NCBI GenBank assembly: GCA_963995505.1
Contig: OZ023196.1
Coordinates: 13,823,106-13,887,105 of the forward strand
DNA from: Hypericum androsaemum
Lineage: Eukaryota > Streptophyta > Magnoliopsida > Malpighiales > Hypericaceae
Reading direction: 5' to 3'
DNA length: 64,000 nucleotides
Shown here: positions 24,765-36,842 of the stretch, piece after piece
Numbering within the stretch: position 1 is the stretch's first letter
Layout: every line of letters begins with the position of its first letter
Notes under the pieces: model-generated
What the model was told of the DNA's origin: nothing
Databases searched by the model: none
What the model saw: the letters and a program-made list of their open reading frames with translations, nothing else
Program-made: the position numbers and the translations under genes

Positions 24765-25450
24765 CGGATCTGAGTATACGAGTATTTGACACAAAAAAAA
24801 AAAATCCGTGAACAGTAAACCGATTTGGGGAAAATCGAGATTTAGGGTTTTTTGAGATCCCTTGGAGCTACCGCCGTTCAGCCAGCCGACCGCCGCCCGC
24901 TCGACCACCGCCCGCTCGTCCGTCCGCTGCTGCCCGAGGAGTCCGGCGTCGTCCCGCCGCTCGCTGTCTTCGGGGAAGTCGGAGAAGAATCGGGGAGAGA
25001 GAGGGAGTTCTCGGGGTTCTTTGAGATCGGAACCCGTCGCCCGTGGAGGAGGCCCGCGCCCCGTCACCGCGCCGTCGCCCATCGCCTGGAGGGGACCGAC
25101 CCGCTCGCTCGTCGCCTTGGAGCTGCTCGTCGCGCCGCCGTTCGCCGTTTTTGGGAAGAGAGAGAGGACCGTCGGGGAGAGAGAAAATCTCGCTCAAACC
25201 CGAGCCGCCGCTGCCACCACCGCCCAGCACCGCCACCGTCGTGCCCACTCGCCGGCGCTCGCGCCGACCGCCGCCCAGTCGTGGTGGCCCGCCGCCAAGC
25301 CGCCGCCCCTTTGGAGTTTTGGGTTAAGAACCCTAATTTCCGAGTTGACTTGGTCAACAGCTTGACTGGTTGACCAAAAGTCAACTGTTTTGGCTGATTT
25401 TGGTTTTCTAACCTGTTTTGAGCGGATTTCTTGGTTCGAGTGTTTTCAGG

Positions 25451-26786
25451 ATGACTTCGATGAAGTACGAGATTCCTCAATTGACGAGGAAAACTAATTT
25501 TTCCTTGTGGCAGGTCAAGATGCGCGCTATTCTGACACATTTAGAGCTGGATGAGACTCTACTTGATGAGAAGTCGATGCCTTCGAGTTGGGATGATGCG
25601 ATGAAGGCGTCAAAGAACCGTAAGGCTGTGAGTCAGATCCAGTTGCATCTGTCAGATGATATTTTGCGGGACGTGTTGAAGGAGACAACCGCTTCCTCAT
25701 TATGGGCAAAGCTTGAAAAGTTGTGCATGCCCAAGAGTTTGACCAACAAACTGTGCTTGAAGCAACGACTGTTTTCTATCCGGATGCAAGAAGATAAGTC
25801 TGTTCATGACCACCTTAATGAATTTAAGGATATAGTGGCTGATCTTAGAACTCTGGATGTGAAATATGATGATGAAGATCTTGCTTTATTGTTATTGTGC
25901 TCGTTGCCTGTTTCTTATCAGCAATTCAGAGATACTCTGTTGTTCAGCCATGATACTCTGAGTTGGGATAATGTTCATGATTCGCTCTTGGAGAAAGAGA
26001 GAATTGATAAGCACACTGTGAGTTCCTCTGAAAATAGCCAAGGGACTGGCTTGGTTATGAGAGGGAGGTATGAGGAGAGGAATGCTAAGTCTGGTTCGAG
26101 GAAGAAGAGAAGAAGCAAATCAAGGTCAAGGCACAAGGATAAGACTTGTTTCAATTGTCATAAGGTTGGGCATATTAAATGGTTCTGTCCGGAGTTGAAG
26201 AACAAGAAGAAGGGCGAAAAGTCCAGTACTCCGAAAGGAGAAAGTTCTGATAGCGGCCGTGCTAGTGTTGCCACCACCACTCAGAAAGAAGAATCTGATG
26301 GAGACCTTTTGTCTGTGATTGATGGGAAGTCTAAAGTTGATGCTGCCTGGGTCCTTGATTCTGCTTGTACGTTTCATATGTGTCCTATCCGGGACTGGTT
26401 TTCAACATATGAACGTGCTGAGGGTAATGTTCTCATGGGAAATAATTTTGTCTGCAAGGTTGTTGGTATTGGCACAGTGAAGATCAAGATGCATGATGGT
26501 GTCATTCGAACCTTGACGAATGTGAGGCATATCCCTGATTTGAAGCGGAACTTGATTTCGTTGAGTACTCTTGATACATTGGGGTACAAGTATACCGGAG
26601 AAGGTAGAGTTCTTCGTGTGAGTAAGAACTCATTAGTGCATATGAAAGCCAAAAAGGAGGTTGGAAATCTGTATGTTTTGCAGGGTTCTACAGTTACAGG
26701 GACTGCTGCTGCTGCATCTGGCTCGTTGACAGATTCTGAGAATACCTCATTGTGGCATATGCGACTTGGTCACATGAGTGAGAAAG
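25451..26786 (+). pseudogene. Copia-2 gag-pol, first segment (gag, protease, start of integrase)
   Basis: The frame opens at ATG 25451 (the frame is open further upstream but without an ATG) after a long GC-rich leader (24850-25350). It encodes a UBN2-type gag, a CCHC zinc knuckle CFNCHKVGHIKWFC (about 26147), a protease site LDSACT (about 26355; most relatives have DSG) and the pre-integrase LWHMRLGHMSEK, where the Gypsy insertion cuts it. The same frame resumes at 36843. No stop or frameshift is present in this segment; it is broken only by the insertion. Confidence 0.93.
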
Positions 26787-29358
26787 TGTGATACCCTCAC
26801 CCTTCAATCAAATTGGTTACAACATAATAAGGTTAGTTTTGGAAGAGTTTAGGCTTAGTCTGTCATTATTCGGTAAAATAGGCATAACTTTCTCATCCGG
26901 ACTTCAAATTAGGTGATTCCAATTTGTGTGGATTTATAACATCTAGATCTATAACTTCGTTCTTTGAATTTTGTGATTTATAAAATAATCTGGCCGAAAC
27001 AACTTAAGAATTTACGGTGGTCTGATATATGTCTGATTTTGTCAGTATTGAAAATATTTGTTATGTGATTTTATTTAAGTTAACCTAAATTTTGAATTTA
27101 CTATTCCATATTATGATAGTTTGGTATGTTAGTTTCATGAATAAGTTATTTATATAGATATGGACGTACATTTTTATAGATAAAAATTAATGAATTAGAA
27201 TAGCATAAACTTAAATAAAAGAAAAGGAGACGTGGCAACTTGAAGTTAAAAAAAAATAGAAGTGAAACGTGGATAGGTAATAAAATTGACACCAAGTAAA
27301 AGAAGATAGAGACAAGTTTGAAGTGGTGGAAAGTGGATGGCAGCAATATAAGTTGCTGAGTTCAATCCTTTTCACAGAAGCATGAACCAAATCTATGGAA
27401 AAGGAAAAAAAAAGAAGTAAAAACTATAAGATAAACAACCAAAAAGAAAAGAAGCCAACGACGGGAAAAAAAAATAGAGAAAGAAACGAAGGTAAATCAG
27501 AAAAGAAGAATAAGGAAACAGAAGATCTGGACAGAGAAAGGGAAAGTGAGAAAATTAGGTAAGTCAGTTAAGTTAGAACCTTTATTTTTTTTACGTATCA
27601 TAAATAAGATGAATTTGATAAGCAATTTATATGTTCAGATACGTGAGAAGATTTATAGCTTTTCTTATTTGAAGTTTTCCCGCGGAACAAGTGATGGATT
27701 AAGCATAAGAAAGTTTCGATGATTATTAGACTTAGTTTGAATATGACAATAACCAAGAGAAAATAAATCAGAGCGATTTAAAGTGTTAGATTGAGAAATC
27801 GGTAATCGTATATATTTATGGCAAGTGAAGATTCTGAACCGAGAGAGAGTTATCAATAGACTTGAACGATATTGTTGAGGTTTTCTGAAAATTAAATATG
27901 TTTAATGGAGATGGTTGTCAAAATATTAAAGTAGAACATAAAGATAGTTGAGTTTGTATTGAATGATAACTAATTAAAGGTGGACGTTTGTAAAAAAATT
28001 AAAGGGGTGAAAATATAAGTGGATAATTAAGTAAATCGTGATTCATTTGAAGGATGTGATTATGGATTTGTGACAGGTTTGAAATTGGAATGACACATGG
28101 ATACTTTTACCTGAATATAATAAATCGAGAACAATTAGAAAGAAATAAAGTTTTACGTTTCCTAAGACCTATTTACATGCTGAAGAAGGTGGTAATGATA
28201 GTGGTTAATTGTTCTTTTGACTAGTTAACAGACGTTTGAATCCGAGTGCCATGAGTTGTAAAACGAAGAACGGAGTTTCTCTTTGAATGGTTTGAGCAAC
28301 CATTGTCTTGTAAGTGGATATTCTTTGTAACATGTGTTTAGTTAACTAGACGTGGGTGAAGTGCTTTATTTGGCGTACTTTTGAATGATATAAAATGTGG
28401 TATTGGGTTTGATTTTGGTCTATTTGATATTTGAGGTTGCTTTTGGATTGTCTGCGTATGTATGTAAATTTTGAAAAGTTTCGTATGTGATTTGTGTGAT
28501 GGCGGATGATGAGGTCTACCCGTGACCAACCGGGGATGTTGGCATATGTGCACATATTCTGAGGATACATTGGACATGTATACGATATGATATCTGGCCG
28601 GCGGGGTTGGTTTCTGATGGCGCCTTTAAGATATGGTATCCTCGTGTCGGAGTGGGAGTGACACTATCTAGACCTATCTGAAGTTCATCCGAATTGTGTT
28701 ATATGTTCTGTGAAAGTCTATCTGAAGTTCTGATTACGTGTGATATGTGAATTCTTTGATGACCTTGTCTGTGAAGTAGTCTTTTGTTGTCTTAGTTGTG
28801 TGTTAGTATTTGGTTGGGTTTGATGGGAACGACTGGTTGGTTAAATACATGTTACTTATAATATTTGCTTACTAAGTGTTTCAAAGCACTTATCCCTTAC
28901 TTCAATCCACAGGTGAAGAGATTTGAGCCGTGGTTTACATCTGGAGAAGCTTTTTCATCCGAGTTCAGCCCGTTGTCTTTCTTTCTCGGGCTACGTTCAA
29001 AGGTCTCCGGATGGTCTTTGTCTTTGTAATCTAGGTCGCTCCATTGTACATTTGTTGGTCTTTGACATGTGATCTTAGATTAATGTTAATAGGTAATGTA
29101 TGTGTAAATTTATGTTATGTTTTAAAAGAATGAGTTTGATGATATGACGTTGGAGATGTGTACTCCAACGCCTACCAGATTTTGGACACGATAAATATGT
29201 TTGTTTGAAGAAACAATGTTGTGAAAAAAAAAAATATTTTGACAATCCTGGTAATATGAATGATATATTATGATTTGAGGCTTGCTAGGTTGTGGTTTAT
29301 TATATTAGGTTTGACATGATCTAGCGCCGGTCACCGACCACAAATTTGGGTCGTGACA
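26787..29358 (+). repeat. Gypsy left LTR (2572 bp)
   Basis: Starts TGTGATACC and ends GTGACA. It contains no credible gene; short minus-strand open frames in it recur identically in the right LTR only because the repeats are identical. Confidence 0.97.
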
Positions 29359-29362
29359 GACT

Positions 29363-29374
29363 TGGTATCAGAGC
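29363..29374 (+). other. Gypsy primer-binding site
   Basis: TGGTATCAGAGC four bases after the left LTR, complementary to initiator tRNA-Met. Confidence 0.95.
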
Positions 29375-29520
29375 TTGGTCAGAGCATTAGGTTTGAACCT
29401 AACTTATTATTTGAATTATATGTTATGTATAATGAAGCATAGGATTTGTCTTGTCCTTGAACCTCTTTTGTTGTGTTGTCCTTTGGTTTGCTTAATTCTG
29501 ACTTATTTGTATAGGAGGCT

Positions 29521-32500
29521 ATGACAGTTACACGTAGTGGTATGGATACGGTTAGGGAGCATGGTGAAAGCTCCCAAGGTCGGAGGAATGATGTTACATC
29601 TGAGACTACACCACCAGTGGAGGCCATTACCGCTGGTAGGGTCACTAGAGATGAGATTCCACCACCTGTTGCTGATGTTCCTACTTCTGAGATGGAGAGG
29701 CAGGGTGGTGATGGTGTAGACAGAGTTATGAAAGCAATGGAGAAATTCATCGCTACTCAGCAAGCACAATTAGAGCAGAATGTTACATTAGCTGCTAAAG
29801 ATGACTCTTTGGGTGAGTTCTTGAAGTTGAATCCACCAACATTTTCTGGCTTAAGTGATGATCCTCAGGTATTCATTGATGAGATGGAGAAGAGGAGAAG
29901 GATCTTAAGGTGCGATAAGGAGCGAATGGTGGAGTTGGCTTCATTTAAGTTGGTAGGTGTGGCTGGAGTCTGGTTCCAAAATGAGGGATCATATGCATGG
30001 ACTTGGGAGATCTTTACTAAGGCCTTGTTGGATCGGTTCTTACCAGAGAGTTTGAAAGATGCCCGAGCTTTTGAATTTGAGCGATTGGTGAAGACCCGAG
30101 AGATGACAGTATCTCAATATGATGAGAGGTTCACTTATCTGTCACGGTATGCAAAACACTTGGTTCCTAATGATGAGATGAAGGTAAAGAGGTTTATTCG
30201 TGGACTTGATGATTCTATGTTCAAGGTTATGTATCCTCGTGGTTTCGAGACATATGCAGCTGCAGTGGATTGTGCTCGAACCTTGGAGATGCGAGATAAT
30301 GAACGTCGAGTGGTCCAAAGTCAACCAAAATTTCAGAAGTTTGAAAAACCACCACAAAGGAGTTTCAACCAAGGCTTTAGACAGCAAGAGCGATGGACCA
30401 ACATTCAGCCAGTATCGTCAAAGGGTGGAGGACCAGTTGGTAGTTTTGGTAGAGGAAAGGATTTTCGTAGTCAGCAATTCAGTAAGAACCAGTCCAGTAA
30501 TTTCAGGAGATGCCAAAGTTGTGGTAAACAACATCCTGGAGATATTTGTTATAAAAGGACAGGAGCTTGTTTTCGCTGCGGTATGCAAGGTCACTTGGTG
30601 AAAGACTGTCCTACAATCGATCAGCGTAAGCAAGTGGCAAGTTTGATAGTTAGGCCGCCAACACAACACTTTCCCCGACCACAAGTTCAGCAGGGCAATC
30701 CACTTGATCAAAGAGAAGTAGGTTTGAGGATTGAGGGACCTAAGTCTGATAGTGGAGGAGGCGGTGCACACCCTAGAGTGTATGCTTTGACCAGGAGAGA
30801 TGCTGATGCTAGTAATACTGTGGTGTCAGGTAACCTTCCCATTGGATCATCTTATGCACGTATTCTATTTGATTCGGGTTCTACACACTCTTTTGTGTCA
30901 TCTCAATATGTTCAATGTTTGAATGCTATGCCTGTATGTCTGGATGAGTCAATGATCGTTGCCACTCCTTCGGGTGGGTTTGTATATGTTTGTGAAGTTG
31001 TTAGATCCTGCAATATTCAAATTAGTGGGCATGGCTTGTCAGCTGATTTATACATATTGGATATGGATGGTTTTGATATCATAGTGGGTATGGACGTGTT
31101 ATCCACTTATCATGCGATAGTGGATTGTTTTGGAAAAAGAGTGATTTTCCATCCAACAGATGGGGCAGAGTTTGAGTTTCAGGGTGAGAAAAAGGTAACT
31201 ACTGCAAAGCTTATCTCTTATATGAAAGCTAGCAAGTTTCTAAGGAAAGGATGTGCAAGCTATTTAGCTATGGTAAAGGAAATAAAGAAAGAAGATGTTT
31301 TGGTAGATCATGTTCCTATTGTCAGGGAGTACCCAGATGTATTTCCAGAAGATTTACCAGGCTTACCTCCAGAGAGGGAGATTGAATTCTGTATTGATCT
31401 TGAACCAGGAACTGAACCAATCTCTATACCACCTTATCGTATGGCTCCAGCTGAAATGAAAGAGTTGAAAGATCAGTTGCAAGATTTATTGAATAAAGGG
31501 TACATAAGGCCTAGTGTTTCTCCTTGGGGAGCCCCAGTGCTATTTGTGAAGAAGAAAGATGGGAGTTTACGGTTGTGCATAGACTACCGAAAGCTGAATA
31601 AGGTAACTATACGCAACCGATATCCTCTTCCGAGAATAGATGATTTGTTTGATCAGTTGCGGGGATCTAAATGGTTTTCTAAGATTGACTTGAGATCAGG
31701 GTACCATCAGTTGCGGATTAGAGAGATGGACATTCCAAAGACGGCATTCAGGACTCGATATGGCCATTATGAGTTTCTGGTTATGCCATTTGGATTGACT
31801 AATGCCCCAGCTGCTTTTATGGATATGATGAACCGGAATTTCAAGCCTTTCCTGGATCAGTTTGTGGTTGTGTTTATTGATGATATATTGATTTACTCTA
31901 TTGATCAGGAGGATCATGAGAGACACCTTAGGCAAGTGTTGCAGACGCTACGAGAGAAAAAGCTATATGCTAAATTCTCAAAGTGTGAATTTTGGCTTCA
32001 AAGTGTAGCTTTTCTAGGACATGTGGTGTCCAAAGATGGAGTGTCAGTTGATCTGAAGAAGGTGGAAGCTATTGTGAATTGGCCTACCCCAGCTAATGTT
32101 ACTGAGATACGCAGCTTTTTGGGTTTAGCAGGGTATTATCGACGATTTGTCAAAGGATTCTCTACTTTGGCAGCACCATTAACTCGGCTAACTCATAAAA
32201 ATGCCAGGTATGAATGGTCGGGTAGGTGTGAAGAGAGTTTTCAAGAATTGAAGGATCGGTTAACTCATGCACCTGTATTGGTTTTACCATCAGGATCAGG
32301 TGGATATTCAGTGTATTGTGATGCTTCAAGAGTGGGTTTGGGATGTGTTCTTATGCAACACAAGAATGTTATTGCTTATGCCTCTAGACAACTGAAGAAA
32401 CATGAAGAGAATTATCCAGTCCATGATTTGGAAATGGCAGCAGTTGTATTTGCATTGAAGATTTGGAGGCACTACTTGTATGGTGAGAAGTTTGAGATAT

Positions 32501-34128
32501 ATACAGATCATAAAAGCCTCAAGTATATTTTTGAGCAACGAGATTTGAACTTAAGACAGAGGAGGTGGATGGAGTTACTTAAGGATTATGACTGCACCGT
32601 TAACTATCACCCTGGGAAAGCTAATGTGGTAGCTGATGCTTTAAGTCGCAAATCCTTAATTCAGCCAAAGTTTCTAGCAGAGATGCATATGAGACCTACC
32701 TTGCGAGGACGGGTTATGGAATTGCAATGGGAGGATCCAGAGGTTATTGTGATGATGGAACAAGTTGAGCAGGGTGAATTACCTAAATTTCAACTTAGTG
32801 CTAATGGTATCTTGTATTTTGGTTCTCGAGTGGTTGTTCCTGATGTTGGAGATCTAAGAAAGGAACTATTGACTCAGGCACACCAAGCGGTCTACAGTAT
32901 GCACCCTGGATCTACAAAAATGTACCATGATTTGAGATGCAATTATTGGTGGCAAGGTATGAAAAAGGACATTGCAAAGTTTGTTTCAAAGTGTCTGACT
33001 TGTCAACAGGTAAAAGCAGAGCATCAGAGACCTTCTGGATTACTACAACCTCTTGAGATTCCAATGTGGAAGTGGGAGCAGATAACAATGGATTTGTTAG
33101 TAGGGCTTCCAACTACTTCCAAAGGTTATGATGCAGTGTGGGTTATTGTAGACAGATTGACAAAATCTTCACATTTCCTACCAATAAAGAGTACATATGA
33201 TGCAAGTAGGTTTGCTCAGATATTTATAGATGAAATTATTCGCCTTCATGGTGTACCAGTTTCAATTGTATCTGATCGTGGAACGCATTTCACATCAAGG
33301 TTTTGGAGGCAATTTCAGGAGGCTATGGGAACTCGTTTGGATTTGAGTACGGCCTTTCATCCTCAAACAGATGGGCAGTCTGAGCGTGTTATTCAGATAT
33401 TGGAAGATATGATGCGAACTTGTGTCATTGATTTTGGAGGAAGTTGGGATCGTTATTTGCCATTGATGGAGTTTGCTTATAATAATAGCTACCAGTCAAG
33501 TATCAAGATGGCTCCATATGAAGCTTTGTATGGAAGAAAATGTAGATCTCCGTTATGTTGGAATGAGGTTGGTGAGAAACAACTATTGGGTAATGACTTA
33601 GTAGAAGAAACCAATAAGAAGATACAGTTGATTCGACAAAGGCTAGAAACAGCCCAGAGTCGGCAAAAGTCATACTCAGACAAGAGACGAAAGGATATTG
33701 AGTTTGATATGGGACTACATGTTTTTCTCAAAGTTTCACCTATGAAGGGAACAATGAGGTTTGGGAGAAGGGGCAAACTCAGTCCTAGATATATTGGCCC
33801 ATTTGAGATTTTGGAGCGAGTTGGACCAGTGGCATATCGATTGGCTTTGCCACCATCCTTGTCACATATTCATCCAGTGTTCCATGTCTCTATGCTTAAG
33901 CGATATTTGCACGATCCTACTCATATTTTGGAGCCACAGATAGTAGAGATAAGTGGAGATTTGACATATCAGGAGAATCCAATAAGGATTTTGGATCGTG
34001 AAGTTAGGAAGCTTCGGAATAGAGAGCTTCTGATGGTCAAGGTTGAATGGGCAAATCGTTCCTTAGCTGAGGCAACTTGGGAAATGGAGGGAGAGATGAA
34101 AACCAAATACCCACATCTGTTTGTGTGA
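29521..34128 (+). CDS. Gypsy gag-pol polyprotein, 1535 aa, intact
   Basis: A single open frame encodes all retrotransposition functions in Gypsy order. Gag (about 80-300) leads to a CCHC knuckle at 350-363, then an aspartic protease with DSG at 451-453. Reverse transcriptase has FIDD at 785-788, RNase H begins near Asp934, and integrase has an HHCC region (about 1115-1165) and catalytic Asp1191, Asp1252 and Glu1288, the last two 35 residues apart as in D,D-35-E. The C-terminal about 90 residues (HPVFHVSML onward) form the GPY/F-like and chromodomain-like tail. ATG 29521 is the first in frame after the primer site. No stop, frameshift or lost catalytic residue is visible, so the element could be autonomous; expression is unknown. 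Confidence 0.97.
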   Translation: MTVTRSGMDTVREHGESSQGRRNDVTSETTPPVEAITAGRVTRDEIPPPVADVPTSEMERQGGDGVDRVMKAMEKFIATQQAQLEQNVTLAAKDDSLGEFLKLNPPTFSGLSDDPQVFIDEMEKRRRILRCDKERMVELASFKLVGVAGVWFQNEGSYAWTWEIFTKALLDRFLPESLKDARAFEFERLVKTREMTVSQYDERFTYLSRYAKHLVPNDEMKVKRFIRGLDDSMFKVMYPRGFETYAAAVDCARTLEMRDNERRVVQSQPKFQKFEKPPQRSFNQGFRQQERWTNIQPVSSKGGGPVGSFGRGKDFRSQQFSKNQSSNFRRCQSCGKQHPGDICYKRTGACFRCGMQGHLVKDCPTIDQRKQVASLIVRPPTQHFPRPQVQQGNPLDQREVGLRIEGPKSDSGGGGAHPRVYALTRRDADASNTVVSGNLPIGSSYARILFDSGSTHSFVSSQYVQCLNAMPVCLDESMIVATPSGGFVYVCEVVRSCNIQISGHGLSADLYILDMDGFDIIVGMDVLSTYHAIVDCFGKRVIFHPTDGAEFEFQGEKKVTTAKLISYMKASKFLRKGCASYLAMVKEIKKEDVLVDHVPIVREYPDVFPEDLPGLPPEREIEFCIDLEPGTEPISIPPYRMAPAEMKELKDQLQDLLNKGYIRPSVSPWGAPVLFVKKKDGSLRLCIDYRKLNKVTIRNRYPLPRIDDLFDQLRGSKWFSKIDLRSGYHQLRIREMDIPKTAFRTRYGHYEFLVMPFGLTNAPAAFMDMMNRNFKPFLDQFVVVFIDDILIYSIDQEDHERHLRQVLQTLREKKLYAKFSKCEFWLQSVAFLGHVVSKDGVSVDLKKVEAIVNWPTPANVTEIRSFLGLAGYYRRFVKGFSTLAAPLTRLTHKNARYEWSGRCEESFQELKDRLTHAPVLVLPSGSGGYSVYCDASRVGLGCVLMQHKNVIAYASRQLKKHEENYPVHDLEMAAVVFALKIWRHYLYGEKFEIYTDHKSLKYIFEQRDLNLRQRRWMELLKDYDCTVNYHPGKANVVADALSRKSLIQPKFLAEMHMRPTLRGRVMELQWEDPEVIVMMEQVEQGELPKFQLSANGILYFGSRVVVPDVGDLRKELLTQAHQAVYSMHPGSTKMYHDLRCNYWWQGMKKDIAKFVSKCLTCQQVKAEHQRPSGLLQPLEIPMWKWEQITMDLLVGLPTTSKGYDAVWVIVDRLTKSSHFLPIKSTYDASRFAQIFIDEIIRLHGVPVSIVSDRGTHFTSRFWRQFQEAMGTRLDLSTAFHPQTDGQSERVIQILEDMMRTCVIDFGGSWDRYLPLMEFAYNNSYQSSIKMAPYEALYGRKCRSPLCWNEVGEKQLLGNDLVEETNKKIQLIRQRLETAQSRQKSYSDKRRKDIEFDMGLHVFLKVSPMKGTMRFGRRGKLSPRYIGPFEILERVGPVAYRLALPPSLSHIHPVFHVSMLKRYLHDPTHILEPQIVEISGDLTYQENPIRILDREVRKLRNRELLMVKVEWANRSLAEATWEMEGEMKTKYPHLFV

Positions 34129-34174
34129 CAAGTAAGTTAAACTTTCATTAAGTAAATTCGGGGACCGAATTTTA

Positions 34175-34188
34175 TAAGGAGGGGAGAA
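34175..34188 (+). other. Gypsy polypurine tract
   Basis: AAGGAGGGGAGAA immediately before the right LTR, the usual primer for plus-strand DNA synthesis. Confidence 0.9.
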
Positions 34189-36837
34189 TGTGATACCCTC
34201 ACCCTTCAATCAAATTGGTTACAACATAATAAGGTTAGTTTTGGAAGAGTTTAGGCTTAGTCTGTCATTATTCGGTAAAATAGGCATAACTTTCTCATCC
34301 GGACTTCAAATTAGGTGATTCCAATTTGTGTGGATTTATAACATCTAGATCTATAACTTCGTTCTTTGAATTTTGTGATTTATAAAATAATCTGGCCGAA
34401 ACAACTTAAGAATTTACGGTGGTCTGATATATGTCTGATTTTGTCAGTATTGAAAATATTTGTTATGTGATTTTATTTAAGTTAACCTAAATTTTGAATT
34501 TACTATTCCATATTATGATAGTTTGGTATGTTAGTTTCATGAATAAGTTATTTATATAGATATGGACGTACATTTTTATAGATAAAAATTAATGAATTAG
34601 AATAGCATAAACTTAAATAAAAGAAAAGGAGACGTGGCAACTTGAAGTTAAAAAAAAATAGAAGTGAAACGTGGATAGGTAATAAAATTGACACCAAGTA
34701 AAAGAAGATAGAGACAAGTTTGAAGTGGTGGAAAGTGGATGGCAGCAATATAAGTTGCTGAGTTCAATCCTTTTCACAGAAGCATGAACCAAATCTATGG
34801 AAAAGGAAAAAAAAAGAAGTAAAAACTATAAGATAAACAACCAAAAAGAAAAGAAGCCAACGACGGGAAAAAAAAATAGAGAAAGAAACGAAGGTAAATC
34901 AGAAAAGAAGAATAAGGAAACAGAAGATCTGGACAGAGAAAGGGAAAGTGAGAAAATTAGGTAAGTCAGTTAAGTTAGAACCTTTATTTTTTTTACGTAT
35001 CATAAATAAGATGAATTTGATAAGCAATTTATATGTTCAGATACGTGAGAAGATTTATAGCTTTTCTTATTTGAAGTTTTCCCGCGGAACAAGTGATGGA
35101 TTAAGCATAAGAAAGTTTCGATGATTATTAGACTTAGTTTGAATATGACAATAACCAAGAGAAAATAAATCAGAGCGATTTAAAGTGTTAGATTGAGAAA
35201 TCGGTAATCGTATATATTTATGGCAAGTGAAGATTCTGAACCGAGAGAGAGTTATCAATAGACTTGAACGATATTGTTGAGGTTTTCTGAAAATTAAATA
35301 TGTTTAATGGAGATGGTTGTCAAAATATTAAAGTAGAACATAAAGATAGTTGAGTTTGTATTGAATGATAACTAATTAAAGGTGGACGTTTGTAAAAAAA
35401 TTAAAGGGGTGAAAATATAAGTGGATAATTAAGTAAATCGTGATTCATTTGAAGGATGTGATTATGGATTTGTGACAGGTTTGAAATTGGAATGACACAT
35501 GGATACTTTTACCTGAATATAATAAATCGAGAACAATTAGAAAGAAATAAAGTTTTACGTTTCCTAAGACCTATTTACATGCTGAAGACCTGAATATAAT
35601 AAATCGAGAACAATTAGAAAGAAATAAAGTTTTACGTTTCCTAAGACCTATTTACATGCTGAAGAAGGTGGTAATGATAGTGGTTAATTGTTCTTTTGAC
35701 TAGTTAACAGACGTTTGAATCCGAGTGCCATGAGTTGTAAAACGAAGAACGGAGTTTCTCTTTGAATGGTTTGAGCAACCATTGTCTTGTAAGTGGATAT
35801 TCTTTGTAACATGTGTTTAGTTAACTAGACGTGGGTGAAGTGCTTTATTTGGCGTACTTTTGAATGATATAAAATGTGGTATTGGGTTTGATTTTGGTCT
35901 ATTTGATATTTGAGGTTGCTTTTGGATTGTCTGCGTATGTATGTAAATTTTGAAAAGTTTCGTATGTGATTTGTGTGATGGCGGATGATGAGGTCTACCC
36001 GTGACCAACCGGGGATGTTGGCATATGTGCACATATTCTGAGGATACATTGGACATGTATACGATATGATATCTGGCCGGCGGGGTTGGTTTCTGATGGC
36101 GCCTTTAAGATATGGTATCCTCGTGTCGGAGTGGGAGTGACACTATCTAGACCTATCTGAAGTTCATCCGAATTGTGTTATATGTTCTGTGAAAGTCTAT
36201 CTGAAGTTCTGATTACGTGTGATATGTGAATTCTTTGATGACCTTGTCTGTGAAGTAGTCTTTTGTTGTCTTAGTTGTGTGTTAGTATTTGGTTGGGTTT
36301 GATGGGAACGACTGGTTGGTTAAATACATGTTACTTATAATATTTGCTTACTAAGTGTTTCAAAGCACTTATCCCTTACTTCAATCCACAGGTGAAGAGA
36401 TTTGAGCCGTGGTTTACATCTGGAGAAGCTTTTTCATCCGAGTTCAGCCCGTTGTCTTTCTTTCTCGGGCTACGTTCAAAGGTCTCCGGATGGTCTTTGT
36501 CTTTGTAATCTAGGTCGCTCCATTGTACATTTGTTGGTCTTTGACATGTGATCTTAGATTAATGTTAATAGGTAATGTATGTGTAAATTTATGTTATGTT
36601 TTAAAAGAATGAGTTTGATGATATGACGTTGGAGATGTGTACTCCAACGCCTACCAGATTTTGGACACGATAAATATGTTTGTTTGAAGAAACAATGTTG
36701 TGAAAAAAAAAAATATTTTGACAATCCTGGTAATATGAATGATATATTATGATTTGAGGCTTGCTAGGTTGTGGTTTATTATATTAGGTTTGACATGATC
36801 TAGCGCCGGTCACCGACCACAAATTTGGGTCGTGACA
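34189..36837 (+). repeat. Gypsy right LTR (2649 bp)
   Basis: Same sequence as the left LTR apart from an internal 77-bp tandem duplication (35511-35664). Confidence 0.97.
35511..35664 (+). repeat. 77-bp tandem duplication in the Gypsy right LTR
   Basis: ACCTGAATATAATAAATCGA starts at 35511 and again at 35588. The left LTR has a single copy (from 28110), and the 77-bp period equals the whole length difference between the LTRs. Confidence 0.97.
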
Positions 36838-36842
36838 GAAAG

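Larger units (their letters stand above)
26787..36837 (+). mobile_element. Gypsy element nested in Copia-2, intact, TSD GAAAG
   Basis: Ty3/Gypsy retrotransposon with long LTRs (26787-29358 and 34189-36837) starting TGTGATACC and ending GTCGTGACA. GAAAG at 26782-26786 and 36838-36842 is the target duplication. The LTR lengths differ by exactly 77 bp, which a tandem duplication in the right copy fully explains. Segments compared between the LTRs looked identical, so insertion was very recent. It has the initiator tRNA-Met primer site, a polypurine tract and one uninterrupted polyprotein. The long LTRs and a chromodomain-like tail suggest the chromovirus group (Tekay/Del-like); that clade call is tentative. 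Confidence 0.97.

Noticed and set aside
24850..25370. Overlapping long GC-rich open frames on both strands
   Set aside because: They lie in the Copia-2 leader between primer site and gag ATG; high GC removes stops in all frames, and composition is low-complexity Pro/Arg/Ala.
27146..28577. Minus-strand open frames of 60-80 codons
   Set aside because: Located in the Gypsy LTR and repeated at 34548-36056 only because the LTRs are identical; no protein similarity.
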